The position numbers and the translations under genes were made by a program. The notes under the pieces are model-generated. The model saw nothing but the letters and a program-made list of their open reading frames with translations, had not been told where the DNA came from and made no database searches. DNA of 64,000 nucleotides from Rhizopus arrhizus (Eukaryota > Mucoromycota > Mucoromycetes > Mucorales > Rhizopodaceae): NCBI GenBank assembly GCA_024220505.1, contig JAKZZE010000026.1:124001-188000 (forward strand), written 5' to 3'. Below, one piece after another: positions 12,384 to 24,744 of the stretch (positions are counted from its first letter, which is position 1; each line of letters starts with the position of its first letter).

Positions 12384-12592
12384 TATTCATTATACGCATA
12401 CAGACACCTTTTATTCTCATAATCCGAGCTTTTCTATTTTCTCTCTCTCTCCCCTCAATATAAAGCAATATTAAGTTGATAATCAATAAAATTCAGTTTA
12501 TGAATTACTCTTTTTAGTAAAGTATTCCTTGCTTGCATAAATGAGAAAGTAAATAAAGGAAGAATACGGTTCGGAGTAAAAACAAAAAAAAA
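12384..12592 (+). repeat. SINE-like unit B, left arm
   Basis: Second direct copy of the ~200-bp block found at 6503-6744. It starts at the same base (TATTCATTATACGC) and ends at the same point (GGAGTAAAAAC), followed by a short A tail. The copies differ at a few positions, for example around the CT-rich tract (CTCTCCCCTCAATATAAAGC here, CTCTTTCGTCAATGTAAAGC in unit A) and in tail length. Because only the unit and not its flanks is shared, it moved or was duplicated as a discrete element. Confidence 0.6.
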
Positions 12593-13422
12593 CAAGATTG
12601 TTTACTGACTAAAAACAGAAGCATGTAAAGAACTTGACCATCTCTCGCTTTGAGTTCAATTCATTTTATTCTGATTCGCAAGCGTTTTCCTTTCATGATA
12701 AGGTAGTGATTTATAAGTCAACTTATGTTAAACATCTTTTCCCCTTTTCTTATTGAAAAAACATAGATAGCAAAATGGAAATAAAAAAAAGTGGTTTGTG
12801 TGACACTAGTACAATTTTCATGCAAAAGAAAGAAAGAAAAAAAGATTTCCTTTTCAGCCCACAATCTTTGTAACAAATGTTCTAATTTACGTTCCATTTT
12901 TTTATTTTTTTTTATTTTTGACCATCATACTTCACAACCAAATCAACCCTACATTGTTAGATACTTTGACTTCTGCTATATTTTGTTTCTAGGCACGAAA
13001 TAACCCGTGCGTATAGTGATTGGTTCTTATACTTTACTGAGTTGTTATGTGTGGAATAAGTGAAACGGTAGCTTAGTAAAAATAAATATAAAAAAGTCAT
13101 TCTATTCTCATCTTTTTGCTTTGTTTATATTTGACGCACAAATAAAAAATGTGATTCGACTTGGTATTTTGTGTGTGAGTGCATGTGAGAGAGAGAGAAA
13201 GAGAGAATCAAATTATATATACTACGAACAATAAATATAGTGAACATTGAAAACGATTTGGATATGCCTTGAGTGAAGAATGTAATAAAGCTCCTTTCTT
13301 TAACGCGTTTCTTTTTTGTTTTATTTTTTCTTTCAAGTCTTATCTTTAATTAGGATAGTATTTCATATGAAGAGAAAAAAAAGTCAATCAAGAGTTTATT
13401 TACTCCTTAATTTCATGTGTGC

Positions 13423-13456
<34 letters not shown>

Positions 13457-13834
13457 TTCCAAGTAAATAAACAAAAGTAACCAAGGAATTTGAAGATAAG
13501 AAATTTAAGCTATAAAAAGTCATTTCCATTTTTCTATTTCTTTTCTTTTTTTTTTTTTTTCCTCCCTATCAAAGAAGAAAAGAAAAAACAAAGAAAAATA
13601 ATAATGGTTCTGGTCGGGTGCACTGGTTATGGCTCTTTTCTGTTCCATGGTCTTTTGGGTATGGCTCCTGGGTGGTCTCTTTTGTGTTTTTTTTTAAGCC
13701 ATTTTTTTTTCAGGTTTTTCGCCTGCAACAAGACCAGGTTGGGATCAAATGTACTTTTACCTTCGCGTGGTTGATCCTGTTAATCAAAGTCTAAAAAGCT
13801 TTGAGAACCAAAAAAAGTACGATTCTCTCTTTGT
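12593..13834. other. AT-rich non-coding stretch with poly(A) and poly(T) runs
   Basis: No gene. Contains a GA-rich microsatellite (13187-13206), a 26-nt A run at about 13428-13453, a 15-nt T run at about 13546-13560, and a mildly GC-richer piece at 13600-13800. The 94-codon frame across that piece (LVGCTGYGSFLFHGLLGMAP region) is dominated by homopolymer-derived Phe and Lys runs and is not a convincing gene. Confidence 0.45.
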
Positions 13835-14142
13835 TCTCATGGCTTTCTGGTGTATATAACTTTAAGGGACGTAATCTCTTTATAAGGTTTATGGCTATTT
13901 TTTATCTACATTATGTCTCATACTAGATTGATAGGGGGTGTTGGTGGCAAGGATGATGTTTTCCTCATGAAATTTGGATATATGTTCCTATGGCTCTCTG
14001 GTGTATATAACTTTAAGGGACGTAATCTCTTTATAAGGTTTATGGCTATTTTCTATCTACATTATGTCTCATACTAGATTGATAGGGGGTGTTGGTGGCA
14101 AGAATGACGCGTTTCTCATGAAATTTGGATATTTGTTCTTCA
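13835..14142 (+). repeat. two-copy tandem repeat, 151-bp period (left arm)
   Basis: Two adjacent copies of a 151-bp unit start at 13841 (GGCTTTCTGGTGTATATAAC) and 13992 (GGCTCTCTGGTGTATATAAC), each containing AGGGACGTAATCTCTTTAT, GATAGGGGGTGTTGGTGGCA and ATGAAATTTGGATAT. A third unit begins after TTTGTTCTT but is lost at once. The copies differ at a handful of bases. No coding function is apparent; the mirror lies at 24025-24332. Confidence 0.85.
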
Positions 14143-16288
14143 AGGTAAATATTTATTCCCCCCCCCCTTTTTTTTTTTTTTTTTTTCCTTTTTTCCTTTT
14201 TAAATAAAAGCATATTTTGCTCAAATATCTATTATAATAAATAAAAATAATCTTTTTTTGAAACATTATGTTTATTTCTTTATTATTATTACTTTAAATA
14301 CAATAATATGCAATAAATAAATACGTCTATATTGTAACTTGTTCATTCATAAAAGTAAGAAAAATGAACACTGCCTAAAAGGAAATCAAGAGATAAAGAA
14401 GACCATCTAATGTCCTTTATGTCTTATTACACAAGAGAAAGCATATGAGTCTATATTGAAGGATAACCTTTTTAGTGATATAGAACATGTACTCCTCTCT
14501 TTCTCACAGTTGTGTATATATATACATAAACCTAGACATGCTACACAAGAACTAGATCCAATATACTAATAGATAAAGGCTTATTTACGAATATACAAAC
14601 TTACTTGCATCAGTCAATAGGAATGTTGTGTATTATGAACATTTAACAGCTAATTGCGATCATACATTAGTTGTAAATTAGCTAGGCTGATGTTAAAAGA
14701 ATTCATATATAATAGAGATATCATCACCTATCATGCTGATAATAAGGTGAGCTATCTATACATAAGCTTAGTTGGATATAAACGCAGCTTATATAGGTCT
14801 TTGTATTTGTATTGAAGTAAGCAAACTTTTATTCTTCTTTGTTCTATTCATATTTCATCATCTGTTTGTTTTGTAAAGAAAAATAAAAATAGCAACGATA
14901 CATCATATAAACATGATCACCATAAAAGGGGTTATGATAAAATATAGTGTTAAGTAATAAAAAGGATATAGTCAGATGAAGCTAATATGTATACCTTTTG
15001 TTAATAGAGATCATCATTTTTCTTTTTCTTTTTCCTATCATCTTACTATGAGTTCAGAATAGGCTCTCTAATCAAATCTTGAAACAAGTATTCTCATGTC
15101 CCCATCCTTTCATATATGATCGTTTCTGATAAAATACTAGCAAAGGATCCAATGCTTGATCTGCAGTATCCATAATATCCGTAGTAGGCCTAACAGGTAT
15201 GCAGTCAACCCACACTAATAATAGCCTTAGATTTATTTAATCAGCTTTCTTACAAAAACAATTTAATGCATATATCGTATACATGGAAAATTACCTGTGA
15301 AGTGATGAATAAATGGGTCCAGCTACACTATAGAGAAGATGATAAATTGTGCGTTGATTACTAGACAATAGATTTGGCTTTGCCCTACTTTTGAAACCTT
15401 GGATGTGTCATTGGGTAACTAGCTTTCATTGAATCCTCTATTCAACGATCTTTACCATCTTGTTGATCCTTTTTCTTTTTTTGTTGACCATACCTAGTTT
15501 ACAACCATGGTCCCTATATCTCCTAATATAAGCCTGATCTTAGGATATTACTCTTAAATAGACAGAGATTATCTTGAGCTGCTTTCCGCTCTATCAGTAT
15601 AGTCTACATCCTATCTAGCATATAGTAAATCTGTAGTTTCCTCTTATCCATCAAAGTAAGCTATCACACAGTGTTATCTTGGACCTTCTTTTGTACTAAT
15701 CAAGGTGATGGTGTAGTAAATAGTCATAAACTGATATATACGCTGATTATGATTATATCATCTTACAAGTTGTTTCCTTTTTGCTCCATTAATTTATTGA
15801 CTTGATAATGTTTACTGAATCTGTTGATTAGCAAAAGGATAAATAAAAAAATCTAACTTACAATGATTATAAATCCTATATTGACAGATTTATTGATGTT
15901 TATAAGAAATATAAAAGAGAAAAGAGAAAAGAGAAAGAAAAAGAACAAAAGAAGCAAACAGAAAGAACAAGGAACAATGAAATACGATCGACAACAATGC
16001 GACTGCTGTGTGACTTTGATTTCACTTTCCGCATTTTATGTGGTGGTTTGTGTCACTGAGAGAGCCTTTTGTGATGAGGAAGCCTTTTCTTTTCTTTTTT
16101 TTTTTATTCTTTGCATATCCTTTATACTTTCCATCTCAAATCAGCTTTAATGTTTGCTATACACAGGCATTTTACTGGTAACTTGAGACCTTGTGGACAA
16201 AACAAGTACCAAGAGATGCTAGAGTTATAATAAATTGCTATCATGGAGGATAGACTCTCACTTATTGTAGCTCAGCATCACATGCTTA
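14143..16288. other. AT-rich inner end of left arm, partly a dispersed repeat
   Basis: No gene. A run of C then T at 14159-14186 is followed by AT-rich DNA. The part from about 15364 to 16035 recurs, diverged, in the same orientation at 35746-36420, so it belongs to a repeat family that exists outside the palindrome. The 95-codon frame at 15863-16150 is driven by an AAAGAGAAAAGAG-type purine tract and is not credible as a gene. Confidence 0.5.
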
Positions 16289-16343
16289 GGTTAATAATAA
16301 AAGCAAAGAAAGATTGAAATAAAATGATATAAAAAAAAACTTC
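16289..16343. other. short AT-rich joint between left arm and LINE
   Basis: These 55 bases (many A, few C or G) separate the last base shared by the two arms (16288) from the 3' break of the LINE relic near 16344. They match neither arm nor LINE protein sequence, and may be filler DNA from rearrangement or the eroded tail of the LINE. Confidence 0.4.
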
Positions 16344-17439
16344 AGGAATGCAGCACCTCCTAACATGTTATTGTTGGCGCATCAACAGTATTATCAAGAA
16401 TATCGCATTTGTTAGAGTTCCATCTATAACCGAGTGTAAGATTATGCTCTTCACATATTTGTAAAAGATCAGTCATCTGTTATTTATTCGCGATGAGACA
16501 ACATCGTCAGCATATAGTTGGCAATTCATCAAATGGACCAATTGTAACGGGGAAAATCATCGGTCAAAGGTTGAGGGCGAAGTATTTGCGGTAATTGATT
16601 GAAATAGATGAAGTACAATAGAGACAAAAATGTGGAACCTTGGAGAGCTCCAGTGGATGGTTGAAATCGATAAAAGGTAGCGTTCTAGAAGAGAATCTTA
16701 ATTTGTACATCATTGAAAAGATTTTGTAAAAGGCTAATAAGTGGTGTGGTAGCAATAGGCTGCAAAGCACACCAGATGCCACAGTGATTAACTGTATCGT
16801 AAGCGGATTTAATGTAAAGGAAAGCAAGAACAAAGGAAATATGGTGATGCTGTCAAAGAATGTTACAAGTCTCAGCCAAACACAGTGCTTGATTAGATGT
16901 TCCTCGAGCTTCACGGAAACCATCTTGAGGTAGATCTAAGCTAAGGCTTTGAATTGAGATGAAAGAATGAAGATAGCGTTCGAGAAGCTTCCGAAACCCA
17001 GATGTTAAGCTGAGAGGTCTGTAGGATTATCGTATGCACTTTTGTTTTGTAAATGCGAACAACTTGAACAATTCGTAAGTTGCTTGATGTATATGAGAAT
17101 TTCCAACAAAGACAAAAAAAAAAAAAATAAAGAATAGGTGCAAGCTGATCCTGAAGTAGCTATAGCATCTCTTGACGGATACGATCAACATTATGCATTT
17201 TTTGGAGGCATATGTATATGTGAGTCTCAGATCATTTCAAATGTAATAGGATAAGAAACATCATCAAAAGAAGCGGAATATTGGTCAGGAAACGTAGATG
17301 TTAAAACAGACAGTAGAATGTTAGATAACTCTATGGAGATACTCTTATAGCGGGAAACTGTATCAGAATCTTTAAGTTTACTCAAGTTCCACAGAAGCTG
17401 TGGTGGAGAAAGCTCAGATACAGATGGCAAAGTCATTTG

Positions 17440-17478
<39 letters not shown>

Positions 17479-19257
17479 CGCCACAACCTTACGATTAGAG
17501 TCCATGGATAAGTCGTCTCTGATAGTTAACTGTAGCGAGTCTAGGTCAGTAGGTGATGGCGCTACCACCATTGTGTATAATTGAGGTAAGTCTTCCATAA
17601 GCCAAATATTGATTCCAAAGGGTTATATCTTGTGAATAGATCCAATCTTGCAAGATATCATCACAGTGGTTAAAGCATGAACCCCCGGTAAATACACCCA
17701 CTCTTGCATTAAAATCGCCACAAAATACAGTTGATGGTGTATTAGGGAAAGTTTGAGAAAGAAGCTCCAATATTTATTGAACTGAAGTGTGATCCAAGGA
17801 CGGTGAGAAGTAGAGACAGTGAATGAGGTTTTTTGATATTGTAAATGAAAGGGTATACTTAGCTAGTAAAGGGTGGTCATGAACAACATGATGAACTGGA
17901 TAGAGACAGGAGGAGTTAACTAATATGGTGATTCCAAGGCTTCCGTAAAGTCGAGAAGAGCTGCCGTGTTGGTCATAGGTATGGGGAGTTGTCGTCAAGA
18001 AATAGGGTATCGGTGAGGATTGAATAATCAAGTTTCTGTTATTAATAGTACAATGGAGGGTTGAGAGATAGTTTGTTTAGGTAAAACAGGCAACGTTAAA
18101 TAAGGAAATGGAAACAATTAACGCTATTGATTAGTGGAACTGTCAGAGGGGTTCTCTTATAAAACGTCCGCGTCTTCATCTGTGCAAAAAGGCGCTGTAA
18201 GATTATTATGCTGCCGAAACGAGATTATATCATTAAGGTATGGCTTTTTTATCCAGAATTTAATGTAAAAGTATCTTTCCACAGTGTGCTTGACTGGAGA
18301 ACGAATAAAAGTGAGATCCCCTTCTATTCGATCGCAGTGGCACCTAAATACATGACTGTTATGTTCCTCCGTGGCACAGTTATTGTACTTTAGATCCTTG
18401 AGGATTGATCCATCACACGGGCCAAAGTTTTCTCTGATCTGCACTTTTAACTTTTGAAAATGCTTATTTAGTTCGGGTGCAGAGCTGTTGTATACTAAAA
18501 TGGTTACTCTATTGCGAGTCGGATAGTAGATGTTCAGGATACGATTGTTGTTTATTTCAAGTTTACGGAGGCGGCTGGGTAATTATCCAATTGGTACTCG
18601 TACCTTGATTGAAATTTAAATAGATTGGAAGTCCTAGTTCTCGAAAGATGGTTGCGATAGGCAAGCAGCGGTTTCTTGTCGTTGGATATGACATTGCTCA
18701 CATTTTCCGTCACAGATTGCTTAATTCTGTTTAAGCGATCAGTATCTCCCCAAGGAGAAAGTGGTTGAGAAATATTCAAAAGTAGAAGTTACTGGTTATC
18801 GTAATCATCGGCTGTAGAAGTTTCATTAGTTTTTTGAGCGAGGTGGGTATGTAACTGCTCAATTTCATCCCTTGCTTGTTGTAGCTCAGCTTTCGTTTGC
18901 TGCAATTTTTCTGGAGGCGATTAATGAATGCTAACAGCTGGGTATTACCAACTGAAATAACTGCTGTACCAAGGTTGGTGTCTGGGTTTGTGATAAAAGG
19001 GCTAGAAACTTCCATAGCACTAGGATCTTCTTCAAAAGGTGAGTTTGTAATTGTTTTAATAAAGTCGATCATTGCGTTTGAGCTAAACGTTTTAGAAAAA
19101 TATTTGCAAATAAAACCTGGTTGAGGGGGAGTTGTGGTGCCATTGTTGTCATTGAATAAGATTGTGTCAGATTGACCACAATTAAAGCATGCAAGCTGAC
19201 GACGGATTGTCAAGAATCGCGCATTCAAACGTTGTATTTATTCCGACGAAAGTAGTG
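16344..19257 (-). pseudogene. L1-like LINE relic in the palindrome spacer (ORF1, endonuclease, RT)
   Basis: Read on the minus strand. From 19228 down, ORF1 has a zinc-ribbon-like CFNCGQ...GFICKYF pair (last Cys replaced by Phe), followed by an Asn/Pro/Thr-rich part and pieces to about 18157. From 18031 to 17546 comes an AP-endonuclease-like region (SSSRLYGSLGITILV, then STVFCGDFNARVG). From 17600 to 16344 there is a linker and a reverse transcriptase with KSAYDTVNHCGIWCALQP, a P(S)TGALQGSTF-like block, and the catalytic YADD (codons at 16503-16514). Stops and frameshifts occur throughout and a 38-nt A run sits at 17440-17477. It resembles the Grem-LINE1 type described from Mucor centromeres, but the subfamily is my inference. 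The 3' third (thumb, zinc tail, poly(A)) is missing. Confidence 0.7.
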
Positions 19258-21880
19258 TTTTCGACGATTTACCTCCCTTGAAAGGTGCGATATTGGTGGT
19301 TTGTTTAATATTTAACTTTAGGTTTGTAATACTTCTGATGTAATTAATAGATGATGTTTTAGTAAATCGCTTTCCAAAGAAGATACATTTTACGCAAAAT
19401 AGAGAAAAGCCCATGATGGATAATTACATTATAACTCAAGATCAATACAATAAACTAGATACCAACGACTGTATTGCCGTATTTTCCTTATTAAATACTT
19501 AAATATCGTGAGGGATTACTCAAGGTCTTCATGTTATATAGTCATCACTACATACAAACAACTTTAGTGATTTACATTGTATAACTTCGGTTCCTCAATT
19601 ATCAATTTATAAAATAAGACATAATTTGTATTTAATGGGCCTTCTCTCTTGTTTTCACTCACTAAAGAGGTTCAAGAGACTTATTGATTATCAAGTTTCC
19701 TTTTCTATTTTATTTTCACTTTTAGTTGACTACAAATTACACGCCAATATCACATTAATAATTGATTTTCCTTCAGTTTTTTTTTTGGGAAGAATTTGCC
19801 AGTTCTTTGCGAACAATAGGTTAAATCAAGTAATGGTGAAAGCATATAGAAATATCAGCCTTTGCATTTATAAATCTGCCCATATCCAGAACTTACTAAA
19901 TGCAGCGATGACCTATGCAAGAGATGTTAAAAAGAATTTGAAAAACCTACCAAGCAATCACAATTTAAATATAAATACAGATATCACAGCAGATACAGTT
20001 TGGTAAGAGAAAACATAATTACACTTTGACTAATGTCAATCCAAACATACGTATTCCCCAAGCTTTTTTTTTATCCAGGGCAAAACTATGAAAGAATTTC
20101 TCAAAGAAAAATACAGAATACATGGTAATTTAGCTAAAATAAAAACAGCTGTTCAAAACCCAATTGATGAAGTGAAAGATGACTCACAGGACACCAATAC
20201 TGGTATATAAGACCTCTGATAAAACCCATCTGATCCCTCGATCATCACTGATAACAACACACCTGAAGATTATTCGCCTGATTTCTATCGACGCTTATTC
20301 GACATTCGAGCCCCAAGTAATAACGATCGTTTTGTTGTGGAACATATTGACATTTCCAAACAGTTTTACGATTTTTAAGTGCGTGTCATTGATCACTCAA
20401 TGTCTGAAAAATTGGAGATAGAGTCTCATGTACACTACCTTCTGTAATATGAGTCTCCATCCTGTTACATCTTGCCTTTGCTTACAAGAAACTTTCTTTC
20501 ATATTCGATAGGTCATTGTCATTCATTTTATTGCTCAAGAAAAACAGAAGCCACCCAAACACGATCAACTCTTTACCATACGAATCCTTGAACAAAATAT
20601 CCGAAAACGACACCAATTATGGCACATGAACCAAAGTTTTCAAATAAGCTCATGATGAGGAGCTGATGGAATTATCATAGATAAAGATACGAAATGTCAG
20701 TGCAATACCAGTCAATCATTCACTGCTCTTCTTCCTCTGTTAGAGTTTATACGATGAATCTATGAATCATGTGGAGGCGTTTTCATCTGTTATTTTAATG
20801 ATAAGAGTGAGTTCGGATCAATTGGATAGCAAGGCAACGTTTTTTGTTTCTCAAATGTAAGGCTTTTAGAAGCTCATCTGAACAGCATATTTTGCAAGAA
20901 TCTAATCTCTTAGCATTGACTCGACTAGTTTCCAGTCCTTTTCTATGGAAACCGTTATGAATCCCCTCAATAAAGTAGAATTCATCACTAGATATCCGTT
21001 TCTAATAGTGACTAGCTAAAATGCGGCATCCGAACAAAATACTCCTACACACAAAAAAAAAGAGGTATACAGGCTATTTGGAATGAAATGCAATTAACAG
21101 TAATAGAAAATAAAAGTTGCGTTCTTTTCCAAATAATACTAGTAATATACCACATCCCGATTTCCGAGGGAATGATCAAATGTATCTAGATAGCCTTGAA
21201 CAATCATTTGCAACTAAATTTGTCCATGATGCTATGCAAGTTGAGGTTACAAGCAGTCATCAAGTTATTTTCGCGCAATTCAAACTGGGATGCAGCTCCT
21301 CCACAGTCATAGAAAGCTTAGTGACAACTCTGGAAGTACAATATATAAATGTTTCCAAAATTATTAAAGAGCTTTTTCTTCCACGTATTTAATTAAAGAT
21401 ACTGTTATATGTCTGAAATTGACCACACTTGAGATTATATGAAATCATTATGAAGATACCAGATTGACTATGGTCAATCTCTTCCCATAAGCAGATAATT
21501 ACTTATGATGTACATTATATTGGCCGAGCATCTCAACAGATAGTTTCATATTGTGTAATCAACCTGCATTACTTCTCCAAAGAGTCATAATCTATGTTTC
21601 ATACATTATGACATGCATGTTCTTTATTCATATACAGTGCTGTATTTGTAAGACTTGACAAGTTGATTATTACCCAGAGCTCGATTTAAACCTTTTAAGG
21701 CAATGAGCATTTTTGTGAATGCTGTGCTTGAACATTATCCTATAGTTTGATATACTTTGACCACCAAGTATAAAAAGAGACAAGCTATATCTCTGTTTTT
21801 AGAGAAAGAGACCATGAAATGTGAATGTATCTCTCTAATAATTATCGCTTCCTTATCAGTACTATCAAGACTCTGGATTG
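19258..21880. pseudogene. decayed coding sequence in the spacer, unidentified
   Basis: Plus-strand frames between 19626 and 21390 look like remnants of a protein gene: AYRNISLCIYKSAHIQNLLN and YARDVKKNLKNLPSNH (19840-19960), KTMKEFLKEKYRIHGNLAK (20085-20140), DNNTPEDYSPDFYRRLFDIR (20250-20310), and DFRGNDQMYLDSLEQSFATK (21160-21220). Frameshifts and stops separate them. The mixture is reminiscent of proteins carried by Mucoromycota transposons, but I cannot name the family and may be wrong. The edges (19258-19620, 21400-21880) are AT-rich and hold nothing recognisable. Confidence 0.3.
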
Positions 21881-22133
21881 TAAGCATGTGATGCTGAGCT
21901 ACAATAAGTGAGAGTCTATCCTCCATGATAGCAATTTATTATAACTCTAGCATCTCTTGGTACTTGTTTTGTCCACAAGGTCTCAAGTTACCAGTAAAAT
22001 GCCTGTGTATAGCAAACATTAAAGCTGATTTGAGATGGAAAGTATAAAGGATATGCAAAGAATAAAAAAAAAAGAAAAGAAAAGGCTTCCTCATCACAAA
22101 AGGCTCTCTCAGTGACACAAACCACCACATAAA

Positions 22134-22805
22134 ATGCGGAAAGTGAAATCAAAGTCACACAGCAGTCGCATTGTTGTCGATCGTATTTCATTGTTCCTTG
22201 TTCTTTCTGTTTGCTTCTTTTGTTCTTTTTCTTTCTCTTTTCTCTTTTCTCTTTTATATTTCTTATAAACATCAATAAATCTGTCAATATAGGATTTATA
22301 ATCATTGTAAGTTAGATTTTTTTATTTATCCTTTTGCTAATCAACAGATTCAGTAAACATTATCAAGTCAATAAATTAATGGAGCAAAAAGGAAACAACT
22401 TGTAAGATGATATAATCATAATCAGCGTATATATCAGTTTATGACTATTTACTACACCATCACCTTGATTAGTACAAAAGAAGGTCCAAGATAACACTGT
22501 GTGATAGCTTACTTTGATGGATAAGAGGAAACTACAGATTTACTATATGCTAGATAGGATGTAGACTATACTGATAGAGCGGAAAGCAGCTCAAGATAAT
22601 CTCTGTCTATTTAAGAGTAATATCCTAAGATCAGGCTTATATTAGGAGATATAGGGACCATGGTTGTAAACTAGGTATGGTCAACAAAAAAAGAAAAAGG
22701 ATCAACAAGATGGTAAAGATCGTTGAATAGAGGATTCAATGAAAGCTAGTTACCCAATGACACATCCAAGGTTTCAAAAGTAGGGCAAAGCCAAATCTAT
22801 TGTCT
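22134..22805 (-). repeat. mirror of the dispersed repeat in the right arm
   Basis: This is the right-arm counterpart of 15364-16035. A third, diverged copy lies at 35746-36420 in the opposite orientation to this one. The surrounding 21881-24024 is otherwise AT-rich with no gene; the open frame at 21988-22305 is the purine-tract frame already rejected in the left arm. Confidence 0.7.
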
Positions 22806-24024
22806 AGTAATCAACGCACAATTTATCATCTTCTCTATAGTGTAGCTGGACCCATTTATTCATCACTTCACAGGTAATTTTCCATGTATACGATATATGC
22901 ATTAAATTGTTTTTGTAAGAAAGCTGATTAAATAAATCTAAGGCTATTATTAGTGTGGGTTGACTGCATACCTGTTAGGCCTACTACGGATATTATGGAT
23001 ACTGCAGATCAAGCATTGGATCCTTTGCTAGTATTTTATCAGAAACGATCATATATGAAAGGATGGGGACATGAGAATACTTGTTTCAAGATTTGATTAG
23101 AGAGCCTATTCTGAACTCATAGTAAGATGATAGGAAAAAGAAAAAGAAAAATGATGATCTCTATTAACAAAAGGTATACATATTAGCTTCATCTGACTAT
23201 ATCCTTTTTATTACTTAACACTATATTTTATCATAACCCCTTTTATGGTGATCATGTTTATATGATGTATCGTTGCTATTTTTATTTTTCTTTACAAAAC
23301 AAACAGATGATGAAATATGAATAGAACAAAGAAGAATAAAAGTTTGCTTACTTCAATACAAATACAAAGACCTATATAAGCTGCGTTTATATCCAACTAA
23401 GCTTATGTATAGATAGCTCACCTTATTATCAGCATGATAGGTGATGATATCTCTATTATATATGAATTCTTTTAACATCAGCCTAGCTAATTTACAACTA
23501 ATGTATGATCGCAATTAGCTGTTAAATGTTCATAATACACAACATTCCTATTGACTGATGCAAGTAAGTTTGTATATTCGTAAATAAGCCTTTATCTATT
23601 AGTATATTGGATCTAGTTCTTGTGTAGCATGTCTAGGTTTATGTATATATATACACAACTGTGAGAAAGAGAGGAGTACATGTTCTATATCACTAAAAAG
23701 GTTATCCTTCAATATAGACTCATATGCTTTCTCTTGTGTAATAAGACATAAAGGACATTAGATGGTCTTCTTTATCTCTTGATTTCCTTTTAGGCAGTGT
23801 TCATTTTTCTTACTTTTATGAATGAACAAGTTACAATATAGACGTATTTATTTATTGCATATTATTGTATTTAAAGTAATAATAATAAAGAAATAAACAT
23901 AATGTTTCAAAAAAAGATTATTTTTATTTATTATAATAGATATTTGAGCAAAATATGCTTTTATTTAAAAAGGAAAAAAGGAAAAAAAAAAAAAAAAAAA
24001 AGGGGGGGGGGAATAAATATTTAC

Positions 24025-24332
24025 CTTGAAGAACAAATATCCAAATTTCATGAGAAACGCGTCATTCTTGCCACCAACACCCCCTATCAATCTAGTATGA
24101 GACATAATGTAGATAGAAAATAGCCATAAACCTTATAAAGAGATTACGTCCCTTAAAGTTATATACACCAGAGAGCCATAGGAACATATATCCAAATTTC
24201 ATGAGGAAAACATCATCCTTGCCACCAACACCCCCTATCAATCTAGTATGAGACATAATGTAGATAAAAATAGCCATAAACCTTATAAAGAGATTACGTC
24301 CCTTAAAGTTATATACACCAGAAAGCCATGAG
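24025..24332 (-). repeat. two-copy tandem repeat, 151-bp period (right arm)
   Basis: Mirror image of the tandem duplication at 13835-14142, with the same two copies and the same internal differences between copies. The duplication therefore predates the last event that equalised the arms. Confidence 0.85.
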
Positions 24333-24710
24333 AACAAAGAGAGAATCGTACTTTTTTTGGTTCTCAAAGCTTTTTAGACTTTGATTAACAGGATCAACCA
24401 CGCGAAGGTAAAAGTACATTTGATCCCAACCTGGTCTTGTTGCAGGCGAAAAACCTGAAAAAAAAATGGCTTAAAAAAAACACAAAAGAGACCACCCAGG
24501 AGCCATACCCAAAAGACCATGGAACAGAAAAGAGCCATAACCAGTGCACCCGACCAGAACCATTATTATTTTTCTTTGTTTTTTCTTTTCTTCTTTGATA
24601 GGGAGGAAAAAAAAAAAAAAAGAAAAGAAATAGAAAAATGGAAATGACTTTTTATAGCTTAAATTTCTTATCTTCAAATTCCTTGGTTACTTTTGTTTAT
24701 TTACTTGGAA

Positions 24711-24744
<34 letters not shown>

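Larger units (their letters stand above)
4372..16288 (+). repeat. left arm of giant inverted repeat (11.9 kb)
   Basis: The arm is the reverse complement of 21881-33794. Mirrored positions sum to 38166 at the outer end, 38167 in the middle and 38169 at the inner end, so only about 3 net bases of indel separate arms of 11917 and 11914 bp. Identity is very high over most of the length. Two zones differ: the outermost ~190 bp (about 12 mismatches between 4416 and 4564) and a patch at about 8250-8460 (about 11 mismatches). The outer edge is set by a shared 12-mer at 4372-4383, the inner edge by a shared 28 bp ending at 16288. No terminal inverted repeats or target duplications are evident within an arm, so it is not obviously a single transposon. 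Confidence 0.95.

Noticed and set aside
13490..13774. 94-codon ORF in the arm
   Set aside because: Phe and Lys runs come from homopolymers; the middle section has no family resemblance.
13768..13779. TGGTTGATCCTG, identical to part of the 5' end of 18S rRNA
   Set aside because: Only 12 bases match; the bases before and after diverge at once, so this is most likely chance and not an rDNA fragment.
15863..16150. 95-codon ORF near the inner end of the arm (and mirror)
   Set aside because: Composed of Lys/Arg and Phe runs from purine and T tracts; no conserved domain or codon character.
4372..16288. Each arm as one large transposon inserted twice in opposite directions
   Set aside because: The arm ends (CATCAAGTCATC at the outer edge, CATCACATGCTTA at the inner) are not inverted repeats of each other and no target duplications flank either arm.
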